Part shown: positions 17,874 to 26,586 of the stretch, in pieces
How the letters are laid out: every line of letters begins with the position of its first letter
Numbering within the stretch: the stretch's first letter is position 1
From: Nocardioides flavus (ex Wang et al. 2016)
GTDB taxonomy: Bacteria; Actinomycetota; Actinomycetes; Propionibacteriales; Nocardioidaceae
Reading direction: 5' to 3'
NCBI RefSeq assembly: GCF_014653115.1
Contig: NZ_BNAD01000001.1
Location: forward strand, 496,001-560,000
Length of the DNA: 64,000 nucleotides
Notes under the pieces: generated by a model
Told to the model about the DNA's origin: nothing
Databases searched by the model: none
Seen by the model: only the letters and a program-made list of their open reading frames with translations
Position numbers and translations under genes: made by a program

Positions 17874-18820
17874 TGGCACGCGAGTCGTTCGGCATCGGCG
17901 GCGTACGGATCCGCGCGGGCACCGTACGCGCCCTGGAGCTGCCCATCACCCGCCTCGTCACCGGCGCCGACGTCACCCTGCCGGTGCGGGTCGTGCACGG
18001 GCGCGAGGACGGGCCCACCGTGTGGATCAACGCCGCCATCCACGGCGACGAGGTCGCGGGCGTCGAGGTGGTGCGCCAGGTGATGGCCGGCCTCGACCCC
18101 AAGTCGTTCCGCGGGACGCTCGTCGCCGTACCGATCGTCAACGTCCTCGGCTTCATGACGGGCGACCGCTACCTCCCCGACCGCCGCGACCTCAACCGCT
18201 CCTTCCCCGGCTCGGCCCGCGGTTCGCTCGCCGGCCGCATCGCGCACCTGTTCATGCGCGAGATCGTCGCCGGCTGCGAGGTGGGCATCGACCTGCACAC
18301 CGGCTCCGACCGCCGCAGCAACCTTCCGCAGGTCCGCGCCGACCTCGACGACCCGCGCACCCGCGAGCTCGCCGCCGCGTTCGGCGCGCCGGTGATGCTG
18401 CACGCGAAGATCCGCGACGGATCGCTGCGCCACGCCGCCCGCGAACGCGGCGCCACGGTGCTGCTCTACGAGGGCGGCGAGAACCTGCGCTTCGACGACT
18501 ACGCCGTCGAGGCCGGCGTCGCGGGCGTACGCCGGGTGCTGGCCGCGCTCGGCATGACCGACGCGGTCGTCGAGCCGCCCGTCGAGGACAGCCTGGAGTG
18601 TCGCTCGAGCGGCTGGGTCCGCGCCCGCCGCACGGGCATCCTGCACCTCGACGCGCACCTCGGGCAGAAGGTCAGCGACGGTGAGCGGCTCGGCACCCTC
18701 TTCGACTCCTTCGGCAAGACGCTGCGCGCGGTCTACGCCAACCGCGACGGCATCGTCATCGGCCGCACCGAGGCGCCGCTGGTGAACTCCGGGGACGCCG
18801 TGGTGCACATCGCCTCCTGA
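17873..18820 (+). CDS. Succinylglutamate desuccinylase / aspartoacylase-family zinc hydrolase
   Basis: This is a 315-residue M14-like amidohydrolase. Zinc ligands are H57 and E60 in AAIHGDEVAG and H142 in GIDLHTGSD; RDLNRSFPG (105-113) binds substrate carboxylate, and the catalytic Glu is in LLYEGGENLRFD near residue 205. The C-terminal beta domain is present. Members remove acyl groups from amino acids or cleave terminal peptide bonds. Similar genes recur beside rimK-like and PF05618 genes in other bacteria, which suggests it belongs to the modification system 2 kb away. It may be translated by coupling to an 11-codon leader. Confidence 0.87.
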   Translation: MARESFGIGGVRIRAGTVRALELPITRLVTGADVTLPVRVVHGREDGPTVWINAAIHGDEVAGVEVVRQVMAGLDPKSFRGTLVAVPIVNVLGFMTGDRYLPDRRDLNRSFPGSARGSLAGRIAHLFMREIVAGCEVGIDLHTGSDRRSNLPQVRADLDDPRTRELAAAFGAPVMLHAKIRDGSLRHAARERGATVLLYEGGENLRFDDYAVEAGVAGVRRVLAALGMTDAVVEPPVEDSLECRSSGWVRARRTGILHLDAHLGQKVSDGERLGTLFDSFGKTLRAVYANRDGIVIGRTEAPLVNSGDAVVHIAS

Positions 18821-18829
18821 GGCGTCTGG

Positions 18830-20041
18830 TTGAGTGCGGGTGTGCCCGCCTTCGACGTCGCCGCCTTCCGCTCCGAGTTCCCCTCCCTCGCCTCCGGCAT
18901 CGCCCACTTCGACAACCCCGGCGGCACGCAGACGCCGCGCGTCGTCGGCGAGGCGATCGCCCGTACGCTCACCGGCCCGCTGTCGCAGCGCGGGTCCGCC
19001 CTGGTCAGCCAGCGCAACGCCGAGGACGCGGTCGCCGGCTTCCGCTCCGCCGTCGCCGACCTCGTGGGCGGGGTCCCCGGCGGCGTGGTGCACGGGCGCA
19101 GCGCCACCGCCCTGACGTACGACATCTCCCGCGCACTGGCGAAGACCTGGTCACCGGGCGACGAGGTCGTGGTCTGCGAGCTCGACCACGACTCCAACGT
19201 CCGGCCGTGGATCCAGGCGGCCGAGCGGGCCGGCGCGACCGTGCGCTGGCTGCGGCTCGACCCGGCGACCGGCGAGCTCGACCTGTCCTCCCTCGACGCG
19301 ATCACCCCGCGGACGCGGCTGGTCGCCCTCACCGCCGCGTCCAACCTGCTCGGCACCCGTCCGCCGGTCGCGACCGTCGCGTCGCAGGCGCACGAGGTCG
19401 GGGCGCTCGTCCACGTCGACGCCGTCCACCACGCCGCGCACGCGGCACCGGACATCGCCGCGATGGGCGCCGACCTCCTGGTCTGCTCGCCCTACAAGTT
19501 CTTCGGGCCGCACTGCGGCGCGCTGGTCGCCGACCCCGCGCTGCTCGAGACCCTGCGCCCCGACAAGCTCCTGCCGTCGTCCGACGCAGTGCCCGAGCGC
19601 TTCGAGCTCGGGACCCTCCCGTACGAGCTGCTCGCCGGGGTGACGGCCGCGGTCGACCTCATCGCGTCCGTCGGGAGCGGCGACTCCCGCCGCTCGCGCC
19701 TCGTGTCCGCTGCCGCGTCGATCGCCGAGCACGAGCTGGGGCTGCGGCTCCGGATCGAGGAGGGTCTGGCCGAGCTCGGCGACCACCTGACGCTGCACTC
19801 CCGGGCCGCCGACCGGACCTCCACCCTCTTCCTCACGCTGCGCGACCGCGAGCCCGTCGAGGCGTACGAGCAGCTGGCGAAGCGTGAGGTCCTCGCCCCC
19901 GCCGGGACGTTCTACGCCCACGAGACCTTCCGCGCGCTGGGCCTCCCCGTCGACGCCGGGCTGCGGATCGGGCTTGCGGCCTACAACGACGACAGCGACG
20001 TCGACCGACTGCTCGAAGGGCTCACGGACGTCCTCGCCTGA
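18830..20041 (+). CDS. Cysteine desulfurase-like class V PLP enzyme
   Basis: This is a 403-residue class V aminotransferase-fold protein of the cysteine-desulfurase-like group. Features are FDNPGGTQTP near the N-terminus, the cofactor-phosphate region GRSATALTYDISRAL, DAVHHAAHAAPDI carrying the PLP-contacting Asp, and the Schiff-base Lys in CSPYKFFGPHCG. The mobile active-site Cys loop of IscS/SufS is not evident, so it is probably not a housekeeping Fe-S cluster sulfur donor. TTG at 18830 is given; GTG at 18842 is equally possible. It follows the hydrolase gene by 9 bases and likely shares its transcript. Confidence 0.82.
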   Translation: MSAGVPAFDVAAFRSEFPSLASGIAHFDNPGGTQTPRVVGEAIARTLTGPLSQRGSALVSQRNAEDAVAGFRSAVADLVGGVPGGVVHGRSATALTYDISRALAKTWSPGDEVVVCELDHDSNVRPWIQAAERAGATVRWLRLDPATGELDLSSLDAITPRTRLVALTAASNLLGTRPPVATVASQAHEVGALVHVDAVHHAAHAAPDIAAMGADLLVCSPYKFFGPHCGALVADPALLETLRPDKLLPSSDAVPERFELGTLPYELLAGVTAAVDLIASVGSGDSRRSRLVSAAASIAEHELGLRLRIEEGLAELGDHLTLHSRAADRTSTLFLTLRDREPVEAYEQLAKREVLAPAGTFYAHETFRALGLPVDAGLRIGLAAYNDDSDVDRLLEGLTDVLA

Positions 20042-20044
20042 CGG

Positions 20045-20896
20045 TCAGTCCCCTCGCCGCCAGCGGTAGGTCCGCGTGCGGGCCCCCGGCACGAATCCGA
20101 TCCGTCGGTAGAGCCGGGCCGGTCCGGGGTAGCCGTCGTCGCCGCGCGGGCACACGAGCCCGGTCGTGGCGCCGGCGTCGCGGGCGGCGGTGAGCGCCGA
20201 GACCGAGGCGGCCGTGGCGAGACCCTGGCGGCCGTGCTCCTCGACGCACCCCACGGGCTCGACCAGGGCGACCCCGGTCGTCGCGTCGAGCCAGACGCAG
20301 CAGGAGGCGACCCACTCGCCGTCGGTCGTGGTCACGACGTGGTCGAGCTCCGGGCGATAGGGCGCGGTCGCCATCAGCCGCTCGTAGGCCGCAGTCGTCA
20401 CCCGCGACGTCGGCGACCAGGCGGCACGGTGGACCGCCGCACGGGCCTCGGCCTCGTCGGCCCGCACCGCGCGGACGGTGTACCCCTCGGGGAGGTCCAC
20501 CGCGGGCAGGCCATCGAGGTCGAGGTGGTGGTGGGTGAACCACGGCGACTCCACCTCGGTGAAGCCGTGGTCGGCCAGCACGCCGATCACGGCGGTCTCC
20601 GTCTCGAGGGTGCTGGCGGTGACCTCGTCGGCCGCCTCCGCGAGGGCGGCGACGACGACGGCGTCGACCGCGGTCGGGTCGGTGCCGCAGACCTCCAACC
20701 AGTCCAGCGACTCCAGCCACGCCCAAGCGTCCTCGAGCACGTGGGCCGGACCGAGGTCGAGCACGTCGGGCTCGCCGTAGGCCGCCGACCAGGCGAGCTG
20801 GCCCGGGTGGTGCCGTGACTCCGGCGACCAGGTCCGCGAGGCCAGCTTCTGCATGCGAGCCAGGGCCTGGTCGACGTCGAGACGCTCAGGAGTCAT
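20045..20896 (-). CDS. GNAT-family N-acetyltransferase
   Basis: This is a 283-residue protein whose C-terminal half (about 150-283) is a GNAT fold: VRADEAEARAAVHRAAW, a beta4-like segment VALVEPVGCVEEHGRQGLATAASVSAL with the acetyl-CoA loop, and a final RLYRRIGFVPGARTR. The N-terminal half may be a degenerate second GNAT domain. It is convergent with the PLP-enzyme gene (3-base gap). Acceptor unknown. Confidence 0.82.
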   Translation of the reverse strand: MTPERLDVDQALARMQKLASRTWSPESRHHPGQLAWSAAYGEPDVLDLGPAHVLEDAWAWLESLDWLEVCGTDPTAVDAVVVAALAEAADEVTASTLETETAVIGVLADHGFTEVESPWFTHHHLDLDGLPAVDLPEGYTVRAVRADEAEARAAVHRAAWSPTSRVTTAAYERLMATAPYRPELDHVVTTTDGEWVASCCVWLDATTGVALVEPVGCVEEHGRQGLATAASVSALTAARDAGATTGLVCPRGDDGYPGPARLYRRIGFVPGARTRTYRWRRGD

Positions 20897-20937
20897 GGGC
20901 GAACAGTCGCACCCGGTCGTGCCGGCTCGCTCCCGAT

Positions 20938-21168
20938 TTACTGCTCGTGGGCCTGCCGGTCGACCTCGTCGGCCCCCGGCCCGTCCTCGTGGACACGGGA
21001 GTCGACGCGGTCGGTGGCGACCGTGTCGCCGACCGTGGCGTTGCCCGCGGGCTCGGCGTCGAGCGCGCGCCGGCGGTCCTCGTCGCTGACCCGCTCGCCC
21101 GCGGCCGGGAAGACGGACTCCTCCGGGTGCTCCGCGTACGGGTCGGGGTCGCGCTGGTGATCGTTCAT
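20938..21168 (-). CDS. Small acidic protein, unknown function
   Basis: This 76-residue, highly charged, probably disordered protein (rich in Asp, Glu, Arg, Pro) has no recognised domain. ATG at 21168. It is followed on its 5' side by family D repeats. Similar short acidic proteins are common annotations in actinobacteria; whether it is expressed is unclear. Confidence 0.45.
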   Translation of the reverse strand: MNDHQRDPDPYAEHPEESVFPAAGERVSDEDRRRALDAEPAGNATVGDTVATDRVDSRVHEDGPGADEVDRQAHEQ

Positions 21169-21200
21169 GGCCTCGACCGTACGCCGACGGCGGGACGCGG

Positions 21201-21374
21201 CGACCCCCCGCAGGGGTGGCGGCACATCGCACGCCGAAGGCTGGTCCGGCTGCAATCTGCCGCCACCACCACGACGACCCCCCGCAGGGGTGGCGGCACA
21301 TCGCACGCCGAAGGCTGGTCCGGCTGCAATCTGCCGCCACCACGCGGCAGCCACTGCAATGTGCCGCCACCCCC
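21201..21374. repeat. Family D palindromic repeats: 74-base direct repeat plus a partial copy
   Basis: A 69-base perfect direct repeat (21201-21269 and 21275-21343, period 74) fills the region before dinB. Each unit is an imperfect palindrome: GTGGCGGCACATCGCA on one side and TGCAATCTGCCGCCAC on the other. A third half-copy (TGCAATGTGCCGCCACC) ends at about 21374. A single related palindrome occurs at 34537-34589. Confidence 0.85.
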
Positions 21375-21398
21375 ACCGGCGGGCGCCATGATGGCCGG

Positions 21399-22439
21399 GT
21401 GACCCAGTGGGTGCTCCACGTCGACATGGACCAGTTCCTCGTCGCCGTCGAGCTGCTGCGCCGACCGGAGCTGGTCGGCCTGCCGGTCGTGGTCGGCGGC
21501 CGGGGCGACCCGACGGAGCGGGCAGTCGTGTCGACCGCGTCGTACGAGGCGCGCGAGCACGGCGTACGGTCCGGGCTGGCGCTCAGGCTGGCGAAGCGGC
21601 GCTGCCCCGACGCGGTGTTCCTGCCCGTCGACCGGCCGGTGTACGAGGAGGCGTCGGCGCGGGTGATGGAGACCCTGCGATCCCACCCCGGCGCGGTCGT
21701 CGAGGTGCTCGGCTGGGACGAGGCGTTCGTCGGCGTCGAGACCGACGACCCGCTCGCCACCGCCCGCGAGGTCCAGGCCGCGGTGCTCGCGGCGACGTCG
21801 CTGCACTGCTCGGTCGGCATCGGCGACACCCTGGTGCGGGCCAAGATCGCGACCGAGTTCGGCAAGCCCCGGGGCACCTTCCAGCTCACCCGCGACAACT
21901 GGATGGAGGTCATGGGCGAGCGACCGACGACCGCGCTGTGGGGCGTCGGTGCGAAGATCGCCGCCCGACTCGAGGCGATCGGCATCCGTACGGTGGCCGA
22001 CCTCGCCGCGGCGGACGAGGACGCGCTGGTGGCGGCGTTCGGGCCGTCCAGCGGCGCCCACCTCGGACGGCTCGGTCGCGGCGGTGGTCGGTCGCGTCCC
22101 GACGACACCCCGTGGGTGGCCCGCGCCCATGGCCGCGAGACGACCTTCCAGGCCGACCTCACCACCGCCGACGACGTACGGGCCGCCCTGGCCGAGCTCG
22201 CCGAGCGGGTCGTCGACGACGTGCGCGCCGAGGACCGGCCGGTGCAGCGGGTGCACCTGAAGGCCCGCTTCGCCCCGTTCTTCACCTTCACCAAGGTCCG
22301 CAAGCTCGCCGAGCCGACGTACGACGTCGAGGTGATCGCGAGGACGGCGTACGAGCTGTTCGTCGCCCTCGACGACGACCGGCCCGTACGCCTGCTCGGC
22401 GTGCGCGGCGAGATGGTCCCGCCGCCCGGCGGCTACTGA
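21399..22439 (+). CDS. dinB: Y-family DNA polymerase (DNA polymerase IV-like)
   Basis: This is a 346-residue translesion polymerase. Catalytic acidic residues are D9 (HVDMDQF) and D107-E108 (GWDEAFVG); the finger motif STASYEAREHGVRSG and the helix-hairpin-helix WGVGAKIAARLEAIGIRTV are present, then a little-finger domain. The GWDEA motif replaces the usual S(I/V)DEA and there is no recognisable beta-clamp-binding tail, features of the actinobacterial DinB subgroup whose role in mutagenesis is uncertain. GTG at 21399 lies 6 bases after a CATGAT box; the nearby ATGs hit a stop. Confidence 0.9.
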   Translation: MTQWVLHVDMDQFLVAVELLRRPELVGLPVVVGGRGDPTERAVVSTASYEAREHGVRSGLALRLAKRRCPDAVFLPVDRPVYEEASARVMETLRSHPGAVVEVLGWDEAFVGVETDDPLATAREVQAAVLAATSLHCSVGIGDTLVRAKIATEFGKPRGTFQLTRDNWMEVMGERPTTALWGVGAKIAARLEAIGIRTVADLAAADEDALVAAFGPSSGAHLGRLGRGGGRSRPDDTPWVARAHGRETTFQADLTTADDVRAALAELAERVVDDVRAEDRPVQRVHLKARFAPFFTFTKVRKLAEPTYDVEVIARTAYELFVALDDDRPVRLLGVRGEMVPPPGGY

Positions 22440-22446
22440 TCCGGCG

Positions 22447-24999
22447 TCACTCGGTGGCGATCGCCTCGAGCACCTTCATCCGCGACGCGCGGATCGCCGG
22501 GACGACCGCGGCCAGCACTCCGAAGACCACCGCCACCACGAGGAAGACGCCCAGGCTGCCCAGTGGCAGCGACAGCTCGGTCAGGTCCTCCTTGAGCGAC
22601 TCGCGCAGCACCACGCCGATGACCAGGCCCAGCGCCATGCCGAGCACGGCGCCGAGCACGGCGATCGCCACCGACTCCAGCGTGATCATCCGCCGCAGCC
22701 GGCGCCGCGACAGGCCGACCGCGCGCAGCAGGCCGATCTCGCGGGTGCGCTCGATGACGCTGAGGCCGAGGGTGTTGACGATGCCGATGACGGCGATGAC
22801 GACGGCCAGCGCGAGCAGTCCGTAGATCACCGACAGCAGCTGGTTGACCTGGCTGCTGATGAGCTCCTTGAACTCGACCTTGTCCTGCACGGACAGGATC
22901 GGCAGCTCGGCGACGACGTCCTCGAGGTCCTGCTTGACCGCTCCACGGTCGGCCCCGTCGGCGACCATGATGCTGAGCGCGGAGTCGCTGCGCTTGAGCC
23001 CCGCCTCCTCGAGCACCGGCAGCGGGACGGTGATGCCGCCCGTGGTCGGGGTGTCCTCGAAGATCCCCACGACCTCGACCGGGATGGTCTCACCGCCGGG
23101 GAAGGAGATGTCGACGGTGTCGCCGACGCCGGCGTCGAGGTCGTCGGCACGCCCCTCGTTGAGCAGCGCCTGCCGGCCCGAGATCTCGTCGGTGCCGTCG
23201 ACCATCCCGAGCTCGTAGATCTCGAAGAACGCGTCGTCCACCCCGACCAGGAAGGTCTGGTCCGGCTCACCGTCCACCTCGACGCTCACCGGGGTGCCCT
23301 GCTGGCGCGAGACCAGGTCGACGCCGTCGACCTCCGCCATCCGGTCGCCGTACTGCGCGGGGAAGCCCTGGAAGGTCGGCATCTGGACCAGGAAGTCGCT
23401 CCTGAACTCGTCGTCGACGATCGCGTCGTTGGTCGCGCTCAGCGACGAGGCCAGCACGCCGACCGCCGACACGACCGCGAGGCCGATCATCAGCGCGGAG
23501 GCGGTGGCGCCCGTACGACGCGGGTTGCGCAGCGCGTTCTCGCCGGCGAGGCGACCGGCGGTGCCGAAGAGCCGGCCGAAGACGGTCCGGCACGCGAGCA
23601 GCACCGGCCTGCCGACGACGGGGGCGAGCACAGCGGTGGTGATCACCCAGATGACCGCGCCGACGCCGATCCAGATCGCGTCGTTGCCGGGGGCGCCGAG
23701 CAGCCCGAGGACGGCGAGCGCGGTGCCCACGACCATGGCGATCGTGCCGAGCAGGAGGCGGCGCCCCATGCCCTTCTCCTGGACCACCAGGTCGTCGCGC
23801 ATCGCGGCGACCGGCGGCACCTTCGCCGCGCGGCGGGCCGGCACGAACGCCGCGACCATCGTGACGACGATGCCGACGACGTAGCCGGCGACCACGGTGA
23901 AGGGGGTCAGGGTCAGCACCTCGCCCGCGATGTCGAGGCCGAAGGTGCGGAAGAGGCTCGCCAGCAGGCGCGAGAGGCCGAGCCCGAGCAGCAGCCCGAG
24001 CGTGGCGCCGACGAGCGCCATCAGGAAGGCCTCCACGAGGACCGACTGGGTGACCTGCTTCTTGCTGGCGCCGAGGGCGCGGAGCAGCGCGGACTCGCGG
24101 ACGCGCTGGGAGACGAGGATCGAGAAGGTGTTGAAGATGATGAACGCGCCGACGACGATCGCGATCACCGCGAAGGTGACGAGGAAGTAGGAGATCACGT
24201 CGAGGAACTGGCCGAGCTGCTCCTGGCTCTCCTCCACGACCTCGTCGCCGGTCACGGCGGTGAAGCCGTCGGGCGCGACGGCGGCGGCCGCGTCGGCGAG
24301 CTCGGTCTGCGACACCCCGGACGCGCCGGTCAGCGCGACGCTGGTGAAGGCGTCCTGGCCGTCGAGGAAGATCTCCTGGGCCTCGGCGGTGTCGAGCAGG
24401 ACGAGCGTCGCGCCCGCCGTACCGCCGCCGTTGAAGTCGGCGGTGCCGACGAGGGTGAACTCGCGCATGGTCTCGGCCGTCGGCACGATCATCGTGACCG
24501 TGTCGCCGACCTCGTACGAGCCGCGCTCGGCCGAGGACGTGTCGATGGTGATCTCGCCCGGCTCGGCCGGCCAGTCGCCGGCCGTGAGCTCGAGGATCGA
24601 CTCGCCGGCCATGTTCTCGACGGGGGCGTAGTTGAAGGCCAGCGTCGGGGCGCCCTGGCCGCCGACGAGCTTGCCGTCCTGGCCGAGCAGGAAGGACCCG
24701 ACGCCGTCGACCGAGCCGACCGCGTCGTCCACCTCGGGCAGCGCGCCGATGCGCTCGACGTCCTCGGGGGTGACCACCTGCGACGTGCCGACCCCCGCGT
24801 TGGCACCCTGCAGCTCGCCCGCCGGGCGTACGACCGCGTCGGAGGTGGAGCCGCTGATGATGTTGTCGAAGGTCGCGTTGAGGCCGGTGCTGAAGGTCAT
24901 CACACCGGCGAGGAAGCCGATGCCGAGCACGATCGCGAGCGTGCTCATCAGCAGGCGCACCTTGCGAGCGAGCAGGTTGCGCCAGGTCAGCCGGAGCAT
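22447..24999 (-). CDS. FtsX-like ABC transporter permease
   Basis: This is an 850-residue permease of the MacB/FtsX type: an N-terminal TM helix (about 16-38), a large extracytoplasmic region, three TM helices near 265-385, a middle section with more TM helices (about 415-470), a second external domain, and three TM helices near the C-terminus. Two FtsX modules are thus fused, as in large actinobacterial permeases that export lipids, peptides or antimicrobials. Its start is one base from the stop of the ATPase gene, so the two form one operon. Substrate unknown. Confidence 0.92.
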   Translation of the reverse strand: MLRLTWRNLLARKVRLLMSTLAIVLGIGFLAGVMTFSTGLNATFDNIISGSTSDAVVRPAGELQGANAGVGTSQVVTPEDVERIGALPEVDDAVGSVDGVGSFLLGQDGKLVGGQGAPTLAFNYAPVENMAGESILELTAGDWPAEPGEITIDTSSAERGSYEVGDTVTMIVPTAETMREFTLVGTADFNGGGTAGATLVLLDTAEAQEIFLDGQDAFTSVALTGASGVSQTELADAAAAVAPDGFTAVTGDEVVEESQEQLGQFLDVISYFLVTFAVIAIVVGAFIIFNTFSILVSQRVRESALLRALGASKKQVTQSVLVEAFLMALVGATLGLLLGLGLSRLLASLFRTFGLDIAGEVLTLTPFTVVAGYVVGIVVTMVAAFVPARRAAKVPPVAAMRDDLVVQEKGMGRRLLLGTIAMVVGTALAVLGLLGAPGNDAIWIGVGAVIWVITTAVLAPVVGRPVLLACRTVFGRLFGTAGRLAGENALRNPRRTGATASALMIGLAVVSAVGVLASSLSATNDAIVDDEFRSDFLVQMPTFQGFPAQYGDRMAEVDGVDLVSRQQGTPVSVEVDGEPDQTFLVGVDDAFFEIYELGMVDGTDEISGRQALLNEGRADDLDAGVGDTVDISFPGGETIPVEVVGIFEDTPTTGGITVPLPVLEEAGLKRSDSALSIMVADGADRGAVKQDLEDVVAELPILSVQDKVEFKELISSQVNQLLSVIYGLLALAVVIAVIGIVNTLGLSVIERTREIGLLRAVGLSRRRLRRMITLESVAIAVLGAVLGMALGLVIGVVLRESLKEDLTELSLPLGSLGVFLVVAVVFGVLAAVVPAIRASRMKVLEAIATE

Positions 25000-25000
25000 G

Positions 25001-25780
25001 TCAGCCCGCCGCCTTCGCGACCGCGGCGTCCTGCAGGCGCGCCATCTTCTCGAGGATGTGGTCGCGGTCGGGCTGGCGCAGCTCGTCGACGATGCGGCCG
25101 TCGGCGAGGAAGAGGACGCGGTCGGTGTAGGACGCGGCGACGGGGTCGTGGGTCACCATCACCACGGTCTGGCCGAACTCGTCGACGCTGCGGCGCAGGA
25201 ATCCCAGCACCTCGGCGCCGCTGGTGGAGTCGAGGTTGCCGGTCGGCTCGTCGGCGAAGACGATGCTCGGCTGGCTGACGAGCGCGCGGGCGCAGGCCAC
25301 CCGCTGCTGCTGGCCGCCCGACATCTCGCTCGGGCGGTGCCCGAGCCGCGGGCGAAGGCCGACCGCGTCGACCACCTGGTCGAACCACGCCTTGTCCGGC
25401 TTGCGGCCGGCGAGGTCGAGCGGGAGGAGGATGTTCTCCTCGGCGGTCAGCGTCGGCACCAGGTTGAACGACTGGAAGACGAAGCCGACCCGCTCGCGGC
25501 GCAGCGTCGTGAGGTCCTTGTCCTTGAGCCCGCCGAGGGCGGTGCCGTCGACGATCGCCTCGCCGGACGTCGGGGTGTCGAGGGCGGCCAGGCAGTGCAT
25601 CAGGGTCGACTTGCCGGAGCCCGAGGGACCCATCACGGCCGTGAACTCCCCCTTCATCAGGTCGACGGTCACGCCGTCAAGCGCGCGCACCTCCGCCTCG
25701 CCCTTGCCGTACGTCTTCACCAGGTCACGCGCGCTCGCCGCGACGCCGCGCGCCGCTCCCCCCGGGGTCTGCTCAGTCAT
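25001..25780 (-). CDS. ABC transporter ATP-binding protein (MacB/LolD type)
   Basis: This is a 259-residue ATPase with Walker A GPSGSGKST, Q-loop VFQSFNLVPTLTAEEN, signature MSGGQQQRVACARAL, Walker B PSIVFADEPTGNLDS and the H-loop VTHDP. LDS after Walker B and the length mark the MacB/LolD/FtsE class that pairs with FtsX-like permeases, here the next gene. A CAGACT box lies 7 bases before the ATG. Confidence 0.95.
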   Translation of the reverse strand: MTEQTPGGAARGVAASARDLVKTYGKGEAEVRALDGVTVDLMKGEFTAVMGPSGSGKSTLMHCLAALDTPTSGEAIVDGTALGGLKDKDLTTLRRERVGFVFQSFNLVPTLTAEENILLPLDLAGRKPDKAWFDQVVDAVGLRPRLGHRPSEMSGGQQQRVACARALVSQPSIVFADEPTGNLDSTSGAEVLGFLRRSVDEFGQTVVMVTHDPVAASYTDRVLFLADGRIVDELRQPDRDHILEKMARLQDAAVAKAAG

Positions 25781-25836
25781 GGCGGCAAGTCTGGCAGGGG
25801 GCCTGAACAGCCAGCCATGGGATAACGCCCCGGTCC

Positions 25837-25858
25837 ACCCCTGACGCTCGTCAGGGGT
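25837..25858. promoter_or_regulatory. Perfect inverted repeat between the ABC exporter and lysE genes
   Basis: ACCCCTGACG and CGTCAGGGGT are perfect 10-base arms with a 2-base centre. The site lies between two divergent genes, 56 bases before the ABC ATPase start and 52 bases before the lysE start, so it can be an operator. No regulator gene is adjacent. Confidence 0.5.
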
Positions 25859-25910
25859 CCCTCGGGGTCCAGACCAGTGGTCCGGTGGCCGATGGGCCTA
25901 GGTTGGCCCC

Positions 25911-26531
25911 GTGGGAGACGTGGCGGCCGGGCTGCTGACCGGCCTCTCCCTCATCGTCGCCATCGGCGCGCAGAACGCCTTCGTCCTCCGCCAGGGCCTG
26001 CGCCGCAGCCACGTCGGGCTCGTCGTCGCGATCTGCGCGCTCTCCGACGTCGTGCTGATCCTCGCCGGCGTCGGCGGCATCGGAGTGGTGGTGGACCGGG
26101 CGCCGTGGGCCGTCGAGGTGGTCCGCTGGCTCGGCGTCGCGTTCCTGACGGTGTACGGGGTCGGGTCGCTGCGCCGCGCCCGTACGCCCCAGGTCCTGAC
26201 GGTCGGCTCCCCCGGGTCCGCTGTCCCGTCGCGGCCCGAGCGCCGTGTCAGCGTCGCGGCCCGCGCGGTGGCGCTCACCTGGCTGAACCCGCACGTCTAC
26301 CTCGACACCGTCCTGCTGCTCGGCTCGATCGCGGGCACCCACGGCCCCACCGGGCGGTGGTGGTTCGCCCTCGGCGCCTGTGTCGCGAGCCTCGGGTGGT
26401 TCGCCGGCCTGGCGTACGGCGCCCGCCTCGCCGCGCCACGGCTCGCCAGCCCCCGCGCCTGGCAGGTGCTGGACGTGGTCATCGGCCTGGTGATGCTGGC
26501 GATCGCCGTACGCCTCGCCCTCGGTAGTTAG
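25911..26531 (+). CDS. LysE/ArgO-family amino-acid exporter
   Basis: This is a 206-residue membrane protein with about six TM helices. The LysE signature GAQNAFVLRQGLRR (residues 19-32) and the mid-protein LTWLNPHVYLDTVLL are those of the lysine/arginine exporter branch. GTG lies 6 bases after a TAGGTT box (25899-25904). The last codons GGT AGT TAG fall inside a family A palindromic repeat, so the C-terminus LGS derives in part from the repeat. Confidence 0.93.
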   Translation: MGDVAAGLLTGLSLIVAIGAQNAFVLRQGLRRSHVGLVVAICALSDVVLILAGVGGIGVVVDRAPWAVEVVRWLGVAFLTVYGVGSLRRARTPQVLTVGSPGSAVPSRPERRVSVAARAVALTWLNPHVYLDTVLLLGSIAGTHGPTGRWWFALGACVASLGWFAGLAYGARLAAPRLASPRAWQVLDVVIGLVMLAIAVRLALGS

Positions 26532-26586
26532 GGACGTTCTGGTAGGTCTTCGGGCCAGTTCACCTACGAGAACGTCCCTAACTACC
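26523..26586. repeat. Palindromic repeat, family A copy 2
   Basis: Arms of 25 bases (26523-26547 and 26562-26586) match with one mismatch and begin GGTAGTTAGGGACGTTC. The sequence is closely related to the copy downstream of copA. The repeat sits exactly between two convergent genes and each arm supplies the stop codon and last two sense codons (GGT AGT TAG) to the gene running into it. Confidence 0.9.

Noticed and set aside
21201..21374. CRISPR array before dinB
   Set aside because: Only two full units, palindromic and abutting with no variable spacers, and no cas genes in the window.
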